Source: Microbacterium halophytorum
GTDB taxonomy: Bacteria > Actinomycetota > Actinomycetes > Actinomycetales > Microbacteriaceae
Assembly: GCF_002970975.1 (NCBI RefSeq)
Contig: NZ_KZ672982.1
Location: forward strand, 62,001-126,000
DNA length: 64,000 nucleotides
Reading direction: 5' to 3'
Every line of letters begins with the position of its first letter. The stretch's first letter is position 1. Positions 8,384 through 16,362 of the stretch are shown piece after piece. Under the pieces are notes generated by a model. The model saw only the letters and a program-made list of their open reading frames with translations, had not been told where the DNA came from and made no database searches. Position numbers and translations under genes: made by a program.

Positions 8384-8602
8384 TTACAGTGCGCCGGCGA
8401 GCGCCGCGATCGCCGCGAACAGCGACGCGGCGGCGATCACCATCGCGGCGATGAACAGGACGAGGTGCACCGTGAGGAACTTCGTGGCGCGCCCGTTCTC
8501 GTCCCGGGAGCGCGGGTCCCTGACGACGCGGCGATAGAAGTTCGGCCAGGTGAGCGCGTGGAACGCGGCATTGACGAGGAGCAGTACGGCGAGCATGACC
8601 AT
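8384..8602 (-). CDS. SCO4848-family small membrane protein
   Basis: The 72-residue protein has two transmembrane helices (about residues 2-16 and 46-70) joined by a basic loop WPNFYRRVVRDPRS. That layout and the phrase FLTVHLVLF match the SCO4848 family of conserved actinobacterial membrane proteins of unknown function. TAGGAT lies 6 nt before the ATG (minus strand), so the mRNA is predicted leaderless. The 69-bp gap to the MFS start allows co-transcription. Confidence 0.75.
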   Translation of the reverse strand: MVMLAVLLLVNAAFHALTWPNFYRRVVRDPRSRDENGRATKFLTVHLVLFIAAMVIAAASLFAAIAALAGAL

Positions 8603-8758
8603 CAGCAGATCCTATGCGGTGCCGATGGCGGGCGAGTGACGACACCGCGTTCCGGCGGTGTTCCGGCACGGAGGTCACAGGGCGATCGCCGCGGCGGGCC
8701 GGCGTGCGCTCGGGCCCCCGTTCCGGGAGACTGGGAGCGCACGCGTGGAGGGGATCCT

Positions 8759-9115
8759 GTGAAGAGATGGCTGTTCCTGGCCGGAGCGATCGTCACGGAG
8801 GTCGCGGCGACGCTCTCCCTGCGGGCATCCGTCGATCATCCGGGCTGGCTCGTCCTGGTCGTCGCCGGCTACGCGTCGGCGTTCGCCCTCCTCGCCCTCA
8901 CGCTGCGCGCCGGTGCCGCGCTCGGGACGGCGTACGGCACCTGGAGCGCGTGCGGCGTCGGCCTCGTCGCTCTGCTGGGCGTCGCGATCTTCGGCGAGAC
9001 GCTCACCGTCGTGCAGGTGCTCGGGATCGCCCTGCTGATCGTGGGGGTCGTCGTGGTCGAGACGGGCTCGTCGCCGGCGCACGGCGCCGGTGAGCGGATC
9101 GGCGGCGGATCGTGA
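8759..9115 (+). CDS. SMR-family efflux subunit (first of a pair)
   Basis: This 118-residue, four-helix protein of the small multidrug resistance family has the essential Glu14 in IVTEVAATLSLRAS and the YGTWSACG motif in helix 3. The GTG start at 8759 has a GGAGGGGA Shine-Dalgarno sequence 5 nt upstream; longer in-frame starts overlap other genes. A hydrophilic C-terminal tail of ~18 residues distinguishes it from the next gene. It overlaps that gene by GTGA, so the two should be made in stoichiometric amounts as a heterodimeric proton-coupled exporter, as in EbrAB or YkkCD. Confidence 0.88.
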   Translation: MKRWLFLAGAIVTEVAATLSLRASVDHPGWLVLVVAGYASAFALLALTLRAGAALGTAYGTWSACGVGLVALLGVAIFGETLTVVQVLGIALLIVGVVVVETGSSPAHGAGERIGGGS

Positions 9116-9435
9116 CGTGGGTATGGCTGCTGCTGTCGATCGTCTTCGAGGTCGCGGGGACGCTGAGCCTGCGCGCTTCCGACGGGCTCCGTCGCCGGCG
9201 CTGGATCGCCCCGATCATCGCAGGGTACGCACTCGCGTTCGCCTTCCTCGGCCTCACGCTCGCGAGCGGCATGCCTGTCGGCGTCGCGTACGGAACGTGG
9301 GCCGCGGTCGGCATCGTGCTCGTGGCGACCGCCGCGCGCGCGATCTGGAAGGACCCGCTCACGAAGCGGATGCTGCGCGGCATGGGACTCATCATCGCCG
9401 GCGTGCTCCTGGTCGAGCTCGGCGCGGCGCACTGA
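9112..9435 (+). CDS. SMR-family efflux subunit (second of a pair)
   Basis: The 107-residue protein has four helices. The essential acidic residue is Glu13 in IVFEVAGTLSLRAS, and YGTWAAVG is in helix 3. It differs from its partner in loop charge: DGLRRRRW between helices 1 and 2 and KDPLTKRMLRG between 3 and 4 are strongly basic. By the positive-inside rule this would fix its orientation opposite to or different from its partner, the usual basis of a paired SMR. It starts with GTG overlapping the first subunit stop. Confidence 0.88.
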   Translation: MTWVWLLLSIVFEVAGTLSLRASDGLRRRRWIAPIIAGYALAFAFLGLTLASGMPVGVAYGTWAAVGIVLVATAARAIWKDPLTKRMLRGMGLIIAGVLLVELGAAH

Positions 9436-9471
9436 TCGGCGGCACACTGCGCCCCGGAGACCGCCGAGGCC

Positions 9472-9996
9472 CTACTTCACCTTCCAGCCGAAGCGCTGCT
9501 GCAGCTCGTGGGCGACGCGTGTGTACTTCTCGAGATCGAGGGTCGCGGCCTCGCGCCTCATGCCGTCGTGGTGCACGCTGTACAGCTGGTCGGTGTCGAC
9601 CCACGACGGGCGTCCCTGCGAGTCCCAGGGGCCCGAGCCGATGCCGACCCTGTCGCGCCGGCCGCTGGCGTTCTTACTCGTCAGCTTGACGGCGTACACG
9701 CGGTCCGCTGATTGCCGGGCGATCACGAGCACGGGGCGGTCCTTGCCACGCCCGTCGTTCTCGGCGTACGGCACCCAGGTCCAGACGATCTCGCCCGCGC
9801 TCGGAGCCCCGTCGCGCCGCGGGGCGTAGGCGAGCCGCACGCCGCGGACTCGGCTCGGGTCGAGCTCGACCGTCGCGGTGCGTCCCCGCTGCCCGACGGC
9901 CGTGCCGGTTCCGGCGCGTTCGCGGCGACGGCCGACGCCGAAGAGGGCGGCGACACCCGCGATGATCAGGCTGGTGAGGGTGCGGCGCTGTGACAC
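9472..9996 (-). CDS. PemK/MazF-like protein with N-terminal membrane anchor
   Basis: The 174-residue protein begins with MSQRRTLTSLIIAGVAALFG, a positively charged start and a hydrophobic segment that looks like a signal anchor. The PemK/MazF fold follows from about residue 65 (AGEIVWTWVPY, GKDRPVLVIAR, VDTDQLYSV). No antitoxin-sized gene is adjacent on either side, unlike true type II toxin-antitoxin loci. The family is common as a single gene in Actinobacteria and may be a membrane-associated RNase or a non-toxic descendant. TAGGCT lies 7 nt before the GTG start. Confidence 0.75.
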   Translation of the reverse strand: MSQRRTLTSLIIAGVAALFGVGRRRERAGTGTAVGQRGRTATVELDPSRVRGVRLAYAPRRDGAPSAGEIVWTWVPYAENDGRGKDRPVLVIARQSADRVYAVKLTSKNASGRRDRVGIGSGPWDSQGRPSWVDTDQLYSVHHDGMRREAATLDLEKYTRVAHELQQRFGWKVK

Positions 9997-10113
9997 GCCC
10001 TCCAGCCTATGCCGCCGCGGTCGCAGCTCCGGGCAGCGGCGGCGCGAGGGCCGCGAACGGAGCGGGAGGCGGCGCCGCGCAGGGTGCGACCGGGCCGCCG
10101 TTTCCGTCGTGGC

Positions 10114-10410
10114 TCAGGGGTGCGCCTGTGCGAGGGAGGCGACGAACAGGATGCCGATCGCGCCCAGCACGAGAGCCCCGAGGATCGCGCCGATCGCCGC
10201 GAGGGCGATGCGTCGCGATCGGCCGCGCTCGTGCCGGATGATGCCGACGGCGCCCAGCGCGAGCGCGGCGACGGCCGGGGTCGCGGCGATGAGGTCCCCG
10301 ATCACGGGGATGAGGAGGAAGACGCCCGCGAGGACGCCGCACGCCAGCGCGAGCGGGCCGACCGCGTCGCCGCGGTCGGCCCGCTCGGCATCATCGGAGT
10401 CGTTGGTCAC
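10114..10410 (-). CDS. DUF4190-like small membrane protein
   Basis: This predicted protein of about 98 residues has a short acidic N-terminus (TNDSDDAERADRGD) and two or three hydrophobic segments with GPLALACGVLAGVF and a central basic loop RHERGRSRR. This is the DUF4190-type arrangement common in Actinobacteria; its function is unknown. I chose the GTG at 10410, which is preceded by CATGAT at 6 nt; a GTG at 10428 is possible. Just after the stop, another frame encodes a Pro/Ala-rich tail (see findings). Confidence 0.6.
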   Translation of the reverse strand: MTNDSDDAERADRGDAVGPLALACGVLAGVFLLIPVIGDLIAATPAVAALALGAVGIIRHERGRSRRIALAAIGAILGALVLGAIGILFVASLAQAHP

Positions 10411-10450
10411 GGATCGATCATGACGCACGATCCGGGCGACCTCCGACGCG

Positions 10451-11500
10451 TCAGGCCGCGAGCGTCGCCGTGTCGATCACGAAGCGGTACCGGACGTCGC
10501 CCGCGACGGTGCGCTCGTAGGCGTCGTTGATCTGCGAAGCGGCGATCAGCTCCGTCTCCGGCGCGATGCCGTGCTCGGCGCAGAAGTCCAGCATCTCCTG
10601 GGTCTCGCGGATCGAGCCGATGTTGCTGCCCGAGAACGACTTGCCGCCCATCACGACCGAACCCGCGTGGATCTCGAGCGCCTCCGGCGGCATGCCGACG
10701 TTGACGAGCGCTCCGTGCGGGCGGAGCGTGGCGAGGTAGGCGTCGATGTCGAACGGCACGCTGAGCGTGCTGATGACAAGGTCGAAGCTGTTGGCGAGAG
10801 CCTGCAGCGCGCCCTCCTGCCCGGTGGCGACGTGCGCGACGGCGCCGAACGCGAGCGCGTCGTCCTTCTTCGCGTCGGAGCGGGACAGCACGGTGACCTC
10901 CGCGCCCATCGCGACGGCGATCTTCACCGCCATGTGGCCGAGGCCGCCCATGCCGACGACCGCGACGCGCTTGCCGGGGCCCGCGCCCCAGCGGGCGAGC
11001 GGCGAGTACGTGGTGATGCCGGCGCACAGCAGCGGTGCGGCCTTGTCGTACGGGATCGACTCCGGCACTTTGAGCACGAAGCCGGCGTCGACGACCACGT
11101 CGGTCGAGTAGCCGCCCTGCGTGATCGTGCCGTCGACGTCCTTCGCCGCGTACGTGCCGATGTTGCCCTTCTCGCAGTAGTGCTCGTCGCCGGCGCGGCA
11201 GTAGTCGCACTCGCCGCACGAGCCCACCATGCAGCCGACGCCGACGCGGTCGCCGACGGCGTGCCCGGTCACGGCCGAACCGACGGCGGTGACCTCGCCG
11301 ACGATCTCGTGGCCCACGACCTGCGGGTAGGCGATCTCGCCCCACTCGCCGCGGATGGTGTGGATGTCGCTGTGGCAGATGCCGGCGTATCGGATGGCGA
11401 TGGCGACGTCGTTCTCGCCGACGTCGCGTCGGGTGATCTCGAGGGGGACCAGCTTCTCGTCGGCGCCGAACGCGCCGAATGCCTTGACTGTCGTGGGCAT
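10451..11500 (-). CDS. Zinc-dependent NAD(P) alcohol dehydrogenase (CAD/YahK type)
   Basis: The 349-residue medium-chain dehydrogenase has catalytic-zinc ligands Cys42 (GICHSD) and His64-Glu65 (GHEIVGEV), plus a cysteine near residue 158. The structural-zinc set is Cys95, Cys98, Cys101 and Cys109. The coenzyme fold shows GMGGLGH. The sequence pattern is that of cinnamyl-alcohol or YahK aldehyde reductases, which reduce a broad range of aldehydes, usually with NADPH. The start has an AAGGAG Shine-Dalgarno site. It appears to be transcribed alone. Confidence 0.9.
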   Translation of the reverse strand: MPTTVKAFGAFGADEKLVPLEITRRDVGENDVAIAIRYAGICHSDIHTIRGEWGEIAYPQVVGHEIVGEVTAVGSAVTGHAVGDRVGVGCMVGSCGECDYCRAGDEHYCEKGNIGTYAAKDVDGTITQGGYSTDVVVDAGFVLKVPESIPYDKAAPLLCAGITTYSPLARWGAGPGKRVAVVGMGGLGHMAVKIAVAMGAEVTVLSRSDAKKDDALAFGAVAHVATGQEGALQALANSFDLVISTLSVPFDIDAYLATLRPHGALVNVGMPPEALEIHAGSVVMGGKSFSGSNIGSIRETQEMLDFCAEHGIAPETELIAASQINDAYERTVAGDVRYRFVIDTATLAA

Positions 11501-11519
11501 GATGCTCCTTCGTGATGCG

Positions 11520-12035
11520 TTACCCGGCGGAACCGGGTCGTGCCAGCCGCCGCGAGGGACGGTCGGGTTTCGGGAATGCCGCGCGGATCGGCGCCGACGA
11601 CAGGATGACCGTCGCGGCGACGAGGAGGGCGGCGAAGACGAGCTGCTCGACGATCATCCACGTCGGGAAGAATCCGGGGATCGCCGTGAGCGCGAGCGCG
11701 ATGATCGGGAACACCCGCGTGAACAGCTGCAGGCGTCGGAAGGCCCAGTACCAGCCGATCCAGGCGCGCCAGAGGAAGTAGAACAGCGACGCGGTGATGC
11801 CGAGGATGACGAGCCCGCGCACCCAGACGGGCAGGCTCACGTCGTGGCCCGCTGCGAACAGCCAGAAGACCGCGATGACCGTGCCTCCGCCGAGCAACAG
11901 GCAGACGACCAGGATGACGCCGACGATCGCAAGGGCCTTCGCGGCCCCCGGCGCGGCGGCTCCCGGTACGCGGAAGTCCCGGTCGCGCCCGCCCGCGAGG
12001 CGGTCGACGCGGCGGAACAGGGGCTCGAGCTGCAC
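11520..12035 (-). CDS. Four-helix hypothetical membrane protein
   Basis: This 171-residue protein has hydrophobic segments near residues 33-60, 70-90, 105-122 and 125-145, and a basic C-terminal tail. I do not recognise a family. The GTG start at 12035 is 6 nt after TAGGCT on the minus strand, which supports both the start and its expression as a leaderless mRNA. The alcohol dehydrogenase start is only 19 bp beyond its stop, so read-through into that gene is likely. Confidence 0.7.
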   Translation of the reverse strand: MQLEPLFRRVDRLAGGRDRDFRVPGAAAPGAAKALAIVGVILVVCLLLGGGTVIAVFWLFAAGHDVSLPVWVRGLVILGITASLFYFLWRAWIGWYWAFRRLQLFTRVFPIIALALTAIPGFFPTWMIVEQLVFAALLVAATVILSSAPIRAAFPKPDRPSRRLARPGSAG

Positions 12036-12097
12036 CAGACAAGCCTAACCGGGAGGGCCGCCGAGGGCGCCGAGGCCGCCCCCGCTCGCGGGCCGTG

Positions 12098-12781
12098 TCA
12101 GAGCTCGACGAACCGTTCAGTGTCCCACGGCTCGGCCCAGCCGAGGGCAGAGAACATTCGGTCGAGCACGCCCGCTGTGAAACCCCAGAGCAGCTGATCG
12201 CGCCCGGGGCCGACCCGCCAGCCGGGGCCGGTCATCGTCTCGCCCGCGCGGCGGATCCGGGTCGAGAACCGCTCGGCCGGGTCGAGGAGCTCCGCGACGG
12301 GCACACGGAAGACCGACGAGGACTCGCGCTCGTCGACGACTCCGACGGGAGTCGGCCGCGCCCACCAGCCGAGCACAGGCGTCACCCGGTGCGACGAGAA
12401 GGGGAGGGGCAGCTCAGGGAGCGTGCCGAGCACGTCGACGCCCGCGCGGTCGAGCCCCGTCTCCTCCACGGCCTCGCGCAGCGCGGCATCCACGACGTCG
12501 CGATCGCCGGGGTCGATGCGGCCTCCGGGGAACGCGACCTGGCCGGCGTGGGAGCGGAGCGTCTGAGCACGGGCGAGGAGCAGCACGTCCAGGTCCGTCG
12601 AGACCGCGCGGTGGGCGGCACCCCGATCGGCGGCGACGTCGTCGAGCACGCCGAAGAGCACGAGAACCGCGGCCGGTCGCGAGTCGTCGCCGAACGGGAG
12701 CGCGCCGAGCCAGTCCGAGAACAGCGCCCGGTCGTGCACGAGCGCGGCCAGCTGCTCGCGAGCCGCCTGATCATCCCCCAC
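12098..12781 (-). CDS. NUDIX hydrolase, CoA pyrophosphatase type
   Basis: The 227-residue protein has the CoA-pyrophosphatase signature LRSHAGQVAFPGGRIDP, which runs directly into the NUDIX box and ends REAVEETGL. The box carries one extra residue and has Asp where the first Glu is usual (PGDRDVVDAAL). The family hydrolyses CoA, acyl-CoA or related pyrophosphates to 3',5'-ADP and 4'-phosphopantetheine. The GTG start at 12781 is 6 nt after a TATCGT box. It is divergent from the molybdoenzyme gene. Confidence 0.85.
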   Translation of the reverse strand: MGDDQAAREQLAALVHDRALFSDWLGALPFGDDSRPAAVLVLFGVLDDVAADRGAAHRAVSTDLDVLLLARAQTLRSHAGQVAFPGGRIDPGDRDVVDAALREAVEETGLDRAGVDVLGTLPELPLPFSSHRVTPVLGWWARPTPVGVVDERESSSVFRVPVAELLDPAERFSTRIRRAGETMTGPGWRVGPGRDQLLWGFTAGVLDRMFSALGWAEPWDTERFVEL

Positions 12782-12842
12782 GCCTCGACGATACCCCCGT
12801 CGAGCAGGCCCGCGGAGGGTGCGCGAGGTTTAGCATGAGGGC

Positions 12843-15149
12843 ATGGCGAAGAAGGCACCGACAGCGGATATCGACGAGTCGATGCTGACCGTCGGGGAGC
12901 GCAAGCGCGAGGCGGTCGGGGTCCCGGCCGTCCTGAACTCCCTCAAGATCGCTGTCGATCAGATGGGGGTCAGGCGCAGCGCGGAGACGCTCCTGCGCGT
13001 GAACCAGAAGGACGGCTTCGACTGCCCCGGCTGTGCGTGGCCCGAGACCGACAAGCGGCACGTCGCGGAGTTCTGCGAGAACGGCGCGAAGGCGGTCGCG
13101 GAGGAGGCGACGATCCGGAGAGTGGAGCCGGAGTTCTTCTCGCGGCATTCCGTCGCGGAGCTGGCCGAGCACGACGACTGGTGGCTCGGCCAGCAGGGCC
13201 GCCTCAGCGACCCGATGATCCTCGACGAGGGCGCGACCCATTACCGACCGATCTCTTGGCACGACGCGCTGCAGACCGTTGCCGACGAACTGCGCGCGCT
13301 CGACGACCCGAACGAAGCGATCTTCTACACCTCGGGCCGCGCGTCGAACGAGTCCGCGTTCCTGTACCAGCTCCTCGTGCGGGGCCTCGGCACCAACAAC
13401 ATGCCTGATTGCTCGAACATGTGCCACGAGTCGAGCGGTTCGGCCCTCGGCGAAACGCTCGGGATCGGCAAGGGCACGGTGTCGATCGAAGACATCCACA
13501 GGGCCGAGCTCCTGATCATCGCGGGCCAGAACCCCGGCACGAACCACCCCCGCATGCTCACGGCGCTCGAGAAGGCGAAGCAGAACGGCGCGACCATCAT
13601 CGCCGTCAACCCTCTGCCGGAGGCGGGGCTGATGCACTTCAACAACCCGCAGACGCCTCGCGGCGTGGTGTTCGGCGGGACGAAGCTCGCCGATGACTTC
13701 GTGCAGATCCGCCTGGGCGGAGACCAGGCGCTGTTCCAGGCGATCGGCAAGCACCTGCTCGAGAAGGAGCAGGAATCGCCCGGCGTTGTCGACCGCTCCT
13801 TCGTCGATGCGCACACCTCGGGCTTCGACGACTACGCGACCGCCGTCGGATCGGTGCCGTGGGCCGACCTCGAGGAGGCGACGGGCCTCAGCGAAGACCG
13901 GATGCGCGGGGTCGCCGAGCGCGTCAGGGCGTCCGGATCGACGATCGTCTGCTGGGCGATGGGCCTCACGCAGCACAAGCATTCCGTCGCGACGTTGCGC
14001 GACGTCGTCAGCGTGCTTCTCCTGCAGGGGAACATCGGCAGGGAGGGCGCCGGTGTGTGCCCCGTCCGCGGCCATTCGAACGTGCAGGGCGATCGCACGG
14101 TCGGCATCTACGAGAAGCCGCCCGAGTCGTTCCTCGATGCGCTCAACGCCGAATTCGCGTTCGCCTCGCCCCGCGAGCACGGCCACGACACGGTCGCGGC
14201 GATCCGCGCGATGCAGGCGGGCGAGGCGAAGCTCTTCATGGCGCTCGGCGGCAACTTCCTGAGCGCGACGCCCGACACCGCCGCGGTCGAGGAGGGCATG
14301 CGCCGCACCCGGATGACGGTGCAGATCTCGACGAAGCTGAACCGCTCCCACGTCGTCACGGGCGCGCGGGCGGTCATCCTGCCGGTGCTCGGCCGCACCG
14401 ACCGCGACACCCGCGGGGGCGGGGACCAGCGCGTCACGGTCGAGGATTCGATGGGCGCCGTGCACGCCTCGCGCGGGCGCCTCGCGCCGCCGAAGGAGGG
14501 CATGCTCAGCGAGACGGCCATCATCGCGCGTCTCGCCGGCCTCGTCTTCGCGGGGCGCGAGAACGCGCCGCGGGCCGACTGGAACGGGCTCGAGAACGAC
14601 TACTCGCGCGTGCGGCACCACATCTCGCGCGTCGTCCCCGGCTTCGAGGACTACGAGAAGCGGATCGAGAAGGGCCGCACGTTCTACCTGCCGAACGGCC
14701 CCCGCGACGCGCGCGAGTTCAGGACGGCGACGGGCAAGGCGATGTTCACGGCGAACGCGCTCGAGTACCCGCACATCCCGGAGGGGCGCCTCCTGCTGCA
14801 GACGCTGCGCTCGCACGACCAGTTCAACACCACGATCTACGGCAAGGACGACCGCTACCGCGGCATCCACAACGGCCGGCGCGTCGTCCTGATCAACACC
14901 GAGGACATCGCGGAGGCGGGCTTCAGTGAGGGCGACATCGTCGACCTCGTGTCGGAGTGGGACGGCCCCGCCGGCCTGGAGGAGCGCAGGGCCGAGGAGT
15001 TCCGCCTCGTCGCGTACGACACGCCCCGCAGGAACGCCGCGGCCTACTACCCCGAGACGAACGTGCTCGTGCCGCTGGAGTCGTTCGCCGACGTCAGCGG
15101 CACCCCGACGTCGAAGGCCGTCGTCGTGCGGCTCGAGCGCCGCGCGTGA
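12843..15149 (+). CDS. FdhF/YdeP-family molybdopterin oxidoreductase
   Basis: The 768-residue protein belongs to the DMSO reductase superfamily of bis-MGD molybdoenzymes. Cys194 in SNMCHESSG aligns with the Mo-ligating Sec/Cys of formate dehydrogenase H. GQNPGTNHPRM, GLTQHKHSV and VCPVRGHSNVQGD are cofactor-binding regions, and the C-terminal ~110 residues form the molydop-binding domain. At the N-terminus only three cysteines (61, 64, 78) are seen in place of the full four-Cys 4Fe-4S motif. No beta or gamma subunit is adjacent, so the electron partner is unknown. TAGCAT 6 nt before ATG suggests leaderless expression. It overlaps mogA by GTGA. Confidence 0.88.
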   Translation: MAKKAPTADIDESMLTVGERKREAVGVPAVLNSLKIAVDQMGVRRSAETLLRVNQKDGFDCPGCAWPETDKRHVAEFCENGAKAVAEEATIRRVEPEFFSRHSVAELAEHDDWWLGQQGRLSDPMILDEGATHYRPISWHDALQTVADELRALDDPNEAIFYTSGRASNESAFLYQLLVRGLGTNNMPDCSNMCHESSGSALGETLGIGKGTVSIEDIHRAELLIIAGQNPGTNHPRMLTALEKAKQNGATIIAVNPLPEAGLMHFNNPQTPRGVVFGGTKLADDFVQIRLGGDQALFQAIGKHLLEKEQESPGVVDRSFVDAHTSGFDDYATAVGSVPWADLEEATGLSEDRMRGVAERVRASGSTIVCWAMGLTQHKHSVATLRDVVSVLLLQGNIGREGAGVCPVRGHSNVQGDRTVGIYEKPPESFLDALNAEFAFASPREHGHDTVAAIRAMQAGEAKLFMALGGNFLSATPDTAAVEEGMRRTRMTVQISTKLNRSHVVTGARAVILPVLGRTDRDTRGGGDQRVTVEDSMGAVHASRGRLAPPKEGMLSETAIIARLAGLVFAGRENAPRADWNGLENDYSRVRHHISRVVPGFEDYEKRIEKGRTFYLPNGPRDAREFRTATGKAMFTANALEYPHIPEGRLLLQTLRSHDQFNTTIYGKDDRYRGIHNGRRVVLINTEDIAEAGFSEGDIVDLVSEWDGPAGLEERRAEEFRLVAYDTPRRNAAAYYPETNVLVPLESFADVSGTPTSKAVVVRLERRA

Positions 15150-15673
15150 CGAGCGGGGTCAGCGCCGCCGTCATCACGGTGAGCGACCGCTCGGCCGCGG
15201 GCGAGCGAGCCGATTCCGGCGGCCCGATCGCCGTCGGCGCGCTGCGCGGCGCGGGCTTCGCCTGCGCCGACGCCGCGATCGTTCCGGATGGTGCGGCCAG
15301 CGTCGAGCGTGCCCTGCGCGAGGCGATCGGCGGGGGAGCCAGGGTCGTCGTGACGACCGGCGGAACGGGGGTCGGCCCGCGCGACCTCACGCCGGAGGGG
15401 ACGGCGCGCGTCATCGAGCGGGAGATCCCCGGCATCGCGGAGGAGCTGCGCCGCGCGGGGGCGCGTGCGCTGCCGGCCGGTATGCTCTCCCGAGGGCTGA
15501 GCGGGCTCGCCGCGGGAGCGCTCATCGTCAACCTGCCCGGTTCGCCGTCGGCCGTGCGCGACGGCATGGCGATCGTCCTCTCGGTCGCCGAGCACGTCGT
15601 CTCGCAACTCGACGGGGGCGACCACCCGACGCGCGGTCACCACGATCACGGACCCCAGGAGGACGCCGGATGA
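15146..15673 (+). CDS. mogA: MogA/MoaB-family molybdopterin adenylyltransferase
   Basis: The 175-residue protein begins VTSGVSAAVITVSDRSAAG. The motifs TTGGTGVGPRDLTPE and VNLPGSPSAVRDGM are those of the MogA/MoaB/MoeA-domain III fold that adenylates molybdopterin before molybdate insertion. The C-terminus is His/Gly rich (GGDHPTRGHHDHG), possibly metal-binding. The GTG start overlaps the molybdoenzyme stop by 4 bp, and the stop overlaps moaE by ATGA. MogA and MoaB cannot be separated from sequence alone. Confidence 0.88.
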   Translation: MTSGVSAAVITVSDRSAAGERADSGGPIAVGALRGAGFACADAAIVPDGAASVERALREAIGGGARVVVTTGGTGVGPRDLTPEGTARVIEREIPGIAEELRRAGARALPAGMLSRGLSGLAAGALIVNLPGSPSAVRDGMAIVLSVAEHVVSQLDGGDHPTRGHHDHGPQEDAG

Positions 15674-16098
15674 GCCCCGTCACGATCGCACGCATCAGCG
15701 AGGAGCCGCTCGACGTCGCCGCCCACCTCGCGGCCGTCGAGCACGCGGAGGCCGGCGCCGAGACGTCGTTCATCGGCCGCGTGCGCGACCACGACCCGGA
15801 CGCATCCGGCGCCGTCGACGCGCTCGAGTACACGTCGCACCCCGACGCCGAGCGCACGCTCGGGGAGCTCGCCCGGCGCGCGGCAGAGGAGCACGGCGCC
15901 CGCGTCGCCGTGAGCCACCGCATCGGGCGGCTCGCCGTGGGCGACGCGGCCGTCGTGATCGCGGTCTCGGCGGCGCATCGGGGCGAGGCTTTCGCCGCGT
16001 GCCGTCAGGTGATCGAGGACATCAAGCGCGAGCTGCCGGTGTGGAAGCGCCAGCTCGCCTCGGACGGCAGCGCCGTCTGGAAGGGCCTCGGGGGCTGA
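15670..16098 (+). CDS. moaE: Molybdopterin synthase catalytic subunit MoaE
   Basis: The 142-residue protein shows the MoaE hallmarks GAETSFIGRVRDHD near the N-terminus, ALEYTSH, SHRIGRLAVGDAAVVIAVSAAHR, and the C-terminal KRELPVWKRQ containing the active-site lysines. It receives sulfur from the thiocarboxylated C-terminus of MoaD to convert cPMP to molybdopterin. The start ATG overlaps the mogA stop. It converges with moaD, which lies 30 bp away on the opposite strand, so the two synthase subunits are encoded tail to tail. Confidence 0.93.
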   Translation: MSPVTIARISEEPLDVAAHLAAVEHAEAGAETSFIGRVRDHDPDASGAVDALEYTSHPDAERTLGELARRAAEEHGARVAVSHRIGRLAVGDAAVVIAVSAAHRGEAFAACRQVIEDIKRELPVWKRQLASDGSAVWKGLGG

Positions 16099-16128
16099 CC
16101 CCGGCCGGCGTTCGGCCGCTGGCTCGCG

Positions 16129-16362
16129 TCAGCCGCCGGCGAAGGGCGGCAGGACGTCGACCGTCTCCGCGCCCGTCAGCGGCGCATCGTCGTCGCGCCG
16201 GCGGCCGTCGACCAGCACGGCGCAGCGAGGCAGGATGGGCGCGAGCGCCGGGTGATCGGCGGCGAGGGCCGAGCGGAGCGCGTCGAGGGTGGGTTCCGAG
16301 CGCGCCTCCTCGGCGCGGCCGGCGGCCTCCTCGGCGGCGGCGAAGTACCTCACGGTCGTCAC
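16129..16362 (-). CDS. moaD: Molybdopterin synthase sulfur-carrier subunit MoaD
   Basis: The 77-residue ubiquitin-like protein opens VTTVRYFAAAEEAAGR and ends TVDVLPPFAGG. The terminal Gly-Gly is the site adenylated by MoeB/MoeZ and then thiocarboxylated. It is the last gene of the minus-strand operon moaC-mobA-DUF6457-moaD. Its GTG start overlaps the DUF6457 stop by 4 bp. Confidence 0.93.
   Translation of the reverse strand: MTTVRYFAAAEEAAGRAEEARSEPTLDALRSALAADHPALAPILPRCAVLVDGRRRDDDAPLTGAETVDVLPPFAGG

Noticed and set aside
9472..9996. Type II toxin-antitoxin locus
   Set aside because: No antitoxin-sized gene overlaps or abuts the PemK-like gene; the neighbours are an SMR pair and a DUF4190 protein.
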